Positions 43,000 to 46,894 of a stretch of DNA of 46,894 nucleotides are shown in pieces (the first letter of the stretch is position 1; the number at the start of each line of letters is the position of its first letter). Source of the DNA: Bacillota bacterium. Lineage in GTDB: Bacteria > Bacillota > Clostridia > Lachnospirales > Anaerotignaceae. The stretch lies in the NCBI GenBank assembly GCA_022791155.1, contig JAAVYN010000007.1, positions 1 through 46,894 of the forward strand. The letters run 5' to 3'. Under the pieces are notes generated by a model. The model searched no databases. It saw nothing but the letters and a program-made list of their open reading frames with translations, and was not told where the DNA came from. A program made the position numbers and the translations under genes.

Positions 43000-44172
43000 A
43001 TGTATTACAAAAGAACAGTGGCCGAAATTGATTTGGATGCTTTGGATTTTAATATAAAAAGCATAATTAAAAAAGTTCCCAAAGGCGTTGGCATAGTGGG
43101 AACGGTCAAGGCTGACGGATATGGCCATGGTGCTGTTGAAACGGCAAAAATTTTGAGAGAGAACGGCGTCAAAATTTTTTCTGTGGCTCTTTTGGATGAA
43201 GCTGTGAGCCTGAGGAAAAACGGCATATATGAGGACATATTGATACTTGGATTCACGCCGCAAAATGGCGTTAAAGACGTTGTCAGATATGGCATAACCC
43301 AGACAATTTCTTCATTTGAGGAGGCCAAAATTATATCTGAGGAGGCCAAAAACCAAAACAAAACGGCAAAAATACATATAAAAATTGACACAGGAATGGG
43401 AAGGCTTGGTTTTGCTCCAACAAACAAATCTTTTGATGAAATAATTGACATAAGCCAATTTGAAAATTTGTTGGTTGAAGGGATTTTCACTCACTTTGCT
43501 GTGAGCGACATTTTTGACAAAACATTCACATTGAAGCAAAAAGAAAGGTTTTTGTTTGCCATAAATTCACTTAAGGAAAGAGGGCTTGACATACCAATAA
43601 AGCATTGTGCCAACAGCGCCGCCGTGATTGACTTTGAGGATATGTTTTTTGATATGGTGCGCCCGGGAATAGTTCTTTATGGAATGTATCCTTCTGACGA
43701 GGTCAATGCGCGCAATCTCCCTTTGAAGCCGGCAATGAGCTTGAAAACGCAGATTGCGTTTGTGAAAGAGATTGAAGCGGGAGAATCAGTGAGCTATGGA
43801 AGAACATATATAGCAGACAAAAAAATGAGGGTTGCCACGCTTCCTGTTGGATATGCAGATGGATTCAGCCGTCTTTTGTCAAACAGGGGCTGTGCCATTG
43901 TGAATGGCGTTAAAGTTCGCGTAATAGGGCGCATATGCATGGATCAGTGCATGATTGACGTCACTGACGCGGGGTGTGTCAATGTGGGAGACGAAGTTGT
44001 TCTTTTGGGGAAATCAGGTGATGAGGAAATAACGGCCGAAGAAATTGCTGAAACAATTGGAACAATAAATTATGAAGTTGTCTGCATGATAAACAAGAGG
44101 GTTCCGCGGGTTTATATGAGAGGCGGGAGGGTTGTTAAAGAGGTTAATGTCGTCAACCCTGAAGACTGCTGA
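43000..44172 (+). CDS. alr: Alanine racemase
   Basis: A 390-residue PLP enzyme interconverting L- and D-alanine for peptidoglycan. The PLP lysine is Lys37 in VKADGYGHG; HIKIDTGMGRLGF and the catalytic tyrosine region SYGRTYIA near 266-273 are intact; GRICMDQCMIDVTD follows near 309-322. The start is 15 bases after the lipoprotein gene with GGAG upstream, so the two are cotranscribed. In sporeformers extra alanine racemases affect D-/L-alanine germination control; from one window I cannot say whether this is the only copy. Confidence 0.96.
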   Translation: MYYKRTVAEIDLDALDFNIKSIIKKVPKGVGIVGTVKADGYGHGAVETAKILRENGVKIFSVALLDEAVSLRKNGIYEDILILGFTPQNGVKDVVRYGITQTISSFEEAKIISEEAKNQNKTAKIHIKIDTGMGRLGFAPTNKSFDEIIDISQFENLLVEGIFTHFAVSDIFDKTFTLKQKERFLFAINSLKERGLDIPIKHCANSAAVIDFEDMFFDMVRPGIVLYGMYPSDEVNARNLPLKPAMSLKTQIAFVKEIEAGESVSYGRTYIADKKMRVATLPVGYADGFSRLLSNRGCAIVNGVKVRVIGRICMDQCMIDVTDAGCVNVGDEVVLLGKSGDEEITAEEIAETIGTINYEVVCMINKRVPRVYMRGGRVVKEVNVVNPEDC

Positions 44173-44237
44173 CAATTTATTGCAGCTATAGTTTGTATAA
44201 TACCTTTGGTTTGTGGCAAAGATACTACTAACCTTAG

Positions 44238-44289
44238 GTGTGATAGTTATTGGTACATATAAAATTTAATAGTTTATTATATATCACAC
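44238..44289 (+). promoter_or_regulatory. Inverted repeat between alr and mazF
   Basis: GTGTGATA (44238-44245) and TATCACAC (44282-44289) are perfect inverted arms 36 bases apart, with partial matching beyond them. They lie between a TATAAT box at 44196-44201 and the mazF start. They could be two half-sites for a regulator or a leader stem. MazEF-type antitoxins often bind such repeats, but no antitoxin gene is visible here. Confidence 0.45.
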
Positions 44290-44331
44290 TTAAAAATGAC
44301 TAACATATTGTTTAGCGGAGTGTGAGGAACA

Positions 44332-44673
44332 GTGGTTGTTAAAAGAGGAGATATATTTTATGCTGATTTAAGCCCGGTTGTGGGTTCGGAACAAGGCGGA
44401 ATTCGGCCGGTTTTGATTATACAAAACGATGTTGGAAACAAATATAGCCCAACAGTCATATGCGCGGCGATAACAAGCCAAATTAATAAGGCAAAGCTTC
44501 CAACGCACATTGAAATTGATGCGGTGAAATATACACTTGTCAAAGATTCGGTTGTTCTTTTGGAACAGATTAGAACAATTGACAAAAAGAGGCTGAGAGA
44601 AAAGGTGTCACATCTTGATTCCAAAATAATGAAAAGAGTCAATGAGGCGCTGTTTGTGAGTCTTGCCCTTTGA
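44332..44673 (+). CDS. mazF: MazF/NdoA-type mRNA interferase
   Basis: A 113-residue PemK/MazF-fold toxin. [20 protein letters not shown] starts the family, with RPVLIIQND, the [10 protein letters not shown] strand and the [13 protein letters not shown] segment near 80-93, all as in NdoA, which cleaves single-stranded RNA at UACAU-like sites in Bacillus. The start is GTG at 44332 after GAGG. In Bacillus and many Clostridia a small antitoxin gene (ndoAI) lies between alr and ndoA; the 159 bases here have no such frame. Either the antitoxin is elsewhere or the protein works alone. Confidence 0.92.
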   Translation: MVVKRGDIFYADLSPVVGSEQGGIRPVLIIQNDVGNKYSPTVICAAITSQINKAKLPTHIEIDAVKYTLVKDSVVLLEQIRTIDKKRLREKVSHLDSKIMKRVNEALFVSLAL

Positions 44674-44926
44674 CAGTAAAGCAATGATTGGCGGTTTGGC
44701 ACAACAGATTGAAAATGGCACATACGTTTCAAAGAGAATTTTTTCTGATGTGTGCTTTTTGGCCGAACAACAAATTTTTTGGATTTGAAGAACAGCATCT
44801 GACGACAATGTTATATTGTTAATACATTGGCAAGATGTGATCGTTTGTTGGCAAAAAGTTTGTGAGCCGCTGTGTGTTGTTGTATGTGTGTATAAACATA
44901 TGAGGTTTATTTATATTTGCGAAACG
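44674..44926. other. Intergenic stretch after mazF, no gene seen
   Basis: A 34-codon plus-strand frame (from 44684) lacks a ribosome site. The sequence has no clear promoter. It ends at a two-way terminator that serves the convergent mazF and M23 peptidase genes. Confidence 0.35.
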
Positions 44927-44968
44927 AAAACAGCCAAAGTTTTTTTGAAAAGCTTTGGACTGTTTTTT
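44927..44968. terminator. Bidirectional terminator between mazF and the M23 peptidase gene
   Basis: AAAACAG plus CCAAAG (from 44927) pairs with CTTTGG plus CTGTTTT (44953-44966) with a bulge, followed by TT on the plus strand. On the minus strand the stem is followed by CGTTTCGC, so termination is stronger for the plus-strand transcript. Confidence 0.65.
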
Positions 44969-44977
44969 ATATTTACA

Positions 44978-45685
44978 TTATTTTTGTTTTGAGACAGGTT
45001 CGAGAGGGTTTATGGGTGTTCCGTTGCAAACCACTTCATAGTGAAGGTGAGGGCCTGTGGAATAGCCTGTGTTCCCTGAAAGGGCAACGGTTTGTCCTTT
45101 TGCGACAAAATCACCTGTTTTTACAGAAAGACTGTTGTTGTGTGCATATTTTGTTAAATATCCGTTCCCGTGATCTATTTCAACGATATATCCATATGAA
45201 TCGCTATATCTTGCGCTGGACACAACGCCGGAGGCTGTGGCAGAAACTTCGGTGTTGATGTCAATGGCTATGTCAATGCCTTTGTGAGCCTTTTCGGTTC
45301 CTTCAAGTGGATCTTCCCGGGCGCCAAAGGCCGAGGATATTATTCCGTCAACTGGAAGCCCTGAAGGTATATTTTCGTTTTTGGCAGCCTCGAGAGTTTC
45401 GTTTTGAACGGCAAATTTCACTTCAAATGGTGTTTCTGTGGTTATATTGTCATGTTCAAGCTCCAAATGCTCTTTGATCAATGAAGTGGCGTATAGCACT
45501 TTGCCATTTGTATATAATGATGATATGGCTGGTTTGCTGTATGCATACATGTTTTTGCCAGAAGCCATGATATATATGCCAACTATTGAAAAGAGAAGTA
45601 TGTAGAATCCGAAAACCTCACAACGCTCGCCTGCAATTTTTTCAATTAAAATAAATTTTGAACCGTATTTTTTATATTTCCTCAC
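44978..45685 (-). CDS. Membrane-anchored M23 (LytM-type) peptidase
   Basis: A 235-residue protein. A single helix near 25-42 (FYILLFSIVGIYIMASG) anchors a short stalk, and the C-terminal LytM domain (about 112-225) has the full zinc set: HKGIDIA (His, Asp), the catalytic YAHN histidine, and GPHLHYE. Since ligands are intact it should be an active endopeptidase on peptidoglycan cross-links, unlike degenerate SpoIIQ-type members. It might act in sporulation or growth; the context does not decide. The start is GTG at 45685 with GGGTG a few bases upstream. A terminator lies just downstream. Confidence 0.88.
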   Translation of the reverse strand: MRKYKKYGSKFILIEKIAGERCEVFGFYILLFSIVGIYIMASGKNMYAYSKPAISSLYTNGKVLYATSLIKEHLELEHDNITTETPFEVKFAVQNETLEAAKNENIPSGLPVDGIISSAFGAREDPLEGTEKAHKGIDIAIDINTEVSATASGVVSSARYSDSYGYIVEIDHGNGYLTKYAHNNSLSVKTGDFVAKGQTVALSGNTGYSTGPHLHYEVVCNGTPINPLEPVSKQK

Positions 45686-45970
45686 AATATCACCCGTAAA
45701 TTTTTGATTAATGGTAATATATTATTCAGGATATATAAAAATATACTTTCTAAATTGAAAATGACGGCCTTGCTTTTTGGTTTAATTGATAAAAAAATAA
45801 CATGACGGCTTTTGAAGTCGCGATTAAAACAAAAGTCATTTAAGCTTTGAATTGACAATTTCTGGAACAATGGTTGCAAAAACTGATGTTGCGTTTGAGC
45901 TGAAAATTGCTGATTATAGAAAGGGTTTTGGACAAAACAAATGTTTGAACGGCTTTATTTTTAGATCATA
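45686..45970. other. Intergenic region upstream of the M23 gene
   Basis: AT-rich with no frame that has a ribosome site. A perfect TTGACA occurs on the plus strand at about 45852-45857 without a convincing -10 partner. The plus-strand terminator-like hairpin that follows has no gene to serve, so a small RNA is possible. Confidence 0.35.
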
Positions 45971-46010
45971 AATGGATAGTCAGCAGAAACTGACTATCCA
46001 TTAACTTTTT
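45971..46010 (+). terminator. Orphan terminator-like hairpin
   Basis: AATGGATAGTCAG (45971-45983) pairs perfectly over 13 bp with CTGACTATCCATT (45990-46002) around CAGAAA, followed on the plus strand by AACTTTTTTG. On the minus strand the flank is TATGATCT, a poor U tract, although a minus-strand gene ends 55 bases away. It is therefore either a weak minus-strand terminator or the end of an unrecognised plus-strand RNA. Confidence 0.6.
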
Positions 46011-46056
46011 TGAAAATATAAGCGCATGTTTTGTGTGGTGAAATTGCATAGAATTA

Positions 46057-46509
46057 TCAGCATATAAATTTTGCAAATTCGTTTGCTGTTTCATTTTTGA
46101 AAACAAGATAATGTTCCAAAACCATTGTGTCGGAACCATATGTTTTTTCCGAATTTTTCAATGTCAAACAAACGCGTGAAACGCCAAATATTTTTTCAAG
46201 CCATCCTTGTTTTATAGAAACATTGTCTATATCGGAGCATAAAATTTCTATGTGATTTTTGCGGCCAAATTTCATTGTGAAAATCAATTCTTTTTTGCTG
46301 AGCTCAATTTCAATGCTTTGCCAGAAAAAGAACAAATATACATAGGCAAGCACAATTGCCGGAATGAACATTTTGAGCAAGTTTAATGCTGAATAATATC
46401 TGTTTGGCGACAGAAACACAGCGGCGGCATAAAACAATGACAAAACTGCCGCTGTTTTTATGGTTGATATTAATATAAGCATATAGTGGGGTTTTAATTT
46501 TTTATACAT
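46057..46509 (-). CDS. Membrane protein with PH-like (bPH) domain
   Basis: A 150-residue protein with two N-terminal helices (MLILISTIKTAAVLSLFYAAAVF, then a second, FIPAIVLAYVYLFFFW, in separate blocks) followed by a strand-rich domain of about 85 residues with IELSKKELIFTMKFGRKNHIEI, DIDNVSIKQGWLEKIFGVS and a final helix NETANEFAKFI in order. This matches small bacterial PH-domain membrane proteins of unknown function. ATG at 46509 has AAAGGAG 8 bases upstream; the ATG at 46551 does not. It follows the FMN-binding gene by 57 bases and may share its transcript. Confidence 0.72.
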   Translation of the reverse strand: MYKKLKPHYMLILISTIKTAAVLSLFYAAAVFLSPNRYYSALNLLKMFIPAIVLAYVYLFFFWQSIEIELSKKELIFTMKFGRKNHIEILCSDIDNVSIKQGWLEKIFGVSRVCLTLKNSEKTYGSDTMVLEHYLVFKNETANEFAKFIC

Positions 46510-46566
46510 GGCAAAAACTCCTTTTGAGGAGAACGAAATTCGAAATATCACACAAAATGTGGAAAA

Positions 46567-46893
46567 TTATTCCACAAGAGCCACATCAGGGTTTCCGGCA
46601 ACAGCCTGATTGATCACAGCAGTGGACAATTTTGAAAAATTGTTTCCAGAGCTTGAAGCACCTGTCAAAATGTCAACACCTTCGGGACTTTGAGATTCTA
46701 TGAGCTGGGCAACGTAATATCTCGTGTATTCGTTGGGATATGTGCCTGAAACTGTGCCCATATTTTCCATATAGGCATTGTCCCATGATTTGATGTATCC
46801 GCTTGAATTTTTTGCATTAAACTCGGCATATACAATTTTATCATTCTTGACCATTATGCAGAGATATTCTTTCCAGCCATGGGAATATTCTGA
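46567..46893 (-). CDS. FMN-binding domain protein, 5' part cut by window edge
   Basis: A frame open to the end of the window, so the N-terminus is missing; 108 residues are seen. It reads SEYSHGWKEYLCIMVKNDKIVYAEF, then YIKSWDNAYMENMG, and near the C-terminus VDILTGASSSGNNFSKL, where the Thr in TGASSSG is the usual covalent FMN attachment site in Rnf/Nqr-type FMN-binding domains (consensus S/TGAT/S). Proteins of this size class are often membrane-linked lipoproteins in Firmicutes. An internal ATG at 46854 is not the start because the domain begins before it. Function beyond flavin binding is unknown. Confidence 0.82.
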   Translation of the reverse strand, partial: SEYSHGWKEYLCIMVKNDKIVYAEFNAKNSSGYIKSWDNAYMENMGTVSGTYPNEYTRYYVAQLIESQSPEGVDILTGASSSGNNFSKLSTAVINQAVAGNPDVALVE

Positions 46894-46894
46894 C

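Overview
The window looks like the chromosome of an anaerobic, endospore-forming, low-GC member of the Clostridia, most like Lachnospiraceae or close relatives. The support is AT-rich DNA with strong GGAGG-type ribosome sites, a flavodiiron protein/rubredoxin pair, a SpoIIM-family gene, a GerS/YdcC-like lipoprotein next to alr, a T-box tyrS leader, a PPi-type phosphofructokinase and a second, divergent type II topoisomerase. Genus cannot be fixed from sequence alone. I see no tRNA, rRNA, CRISPR array, insertion sequence or prophage; this is mostly housekeeping DNA.

Layout. 1-450: hairpin-rich degenerate repeat, no gene. 451-4853 (minus): a copper regulon (copA, then csoR) running into mazG-hup-rqcP. 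copA has a consensus promoter with a CsoR-type operator just downstream, and its last 69 codons look like a CopZ chaperone with its own ribosome site. 5274-9976 (plus): gyrB-gyrA. 10053-11400 (minus): flavodiiron protein and rubredoxin for O2/NO reduction. 11510-15746 (minus): a divergent topoisomerase IV-like pair. 16091-18546 (plus): a small zinc-ribbon membrane protein and topoisomerase III, so five topoisomerase genes lie within 13 kb. 18969-25315 (plus): a DHFR/RibD-fold reductase, a SsuA/ThiY-type ABC importer, a CorC/HlyC-type membrane protein and an Uup-like ABC-F protein. 25421-28177 (minus): aroC, a SpoIIM-family gene and a frameshifted xerD. 28471-29250 (plus): a SpoU rRNA methyltransferase. 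29760-37294 (minus): PPi-type phosphofructokinase, a large unknown membrane protein, tyrS with its T-box leader, pepT and a PflX-like radical SAM protein. 37403-39230 (plus): small accessory genes, including a YHYH-domain secreted protein. 39401-44673 (plus): two-gene lysO, acpS, nnr, gerS-like, alr and mazF, an order close to the Bacillus acpS-ydcC-alr-ndoA region but without a visible antitoxin gene. 44978-46893 (minus): M23 peptidase, PH-like membrane protein and an FMN-binding protein cut by the window edge.

The observations I rate highest are the in-frame internal start that would release CopZ from the 3' end of copA; substitutions in both gyrase subunits at positions equivalent to known quinolone-contact residues (GyrA Gln91, GyrB Asn426), which the neighbouring topoisomerase IV-like pair lacks; the single-base break in xerD; the antitoxin-less mazF with an inverted repeat upstream; and plus-strand terminator-like hairpins with no plus-strand gene before them.
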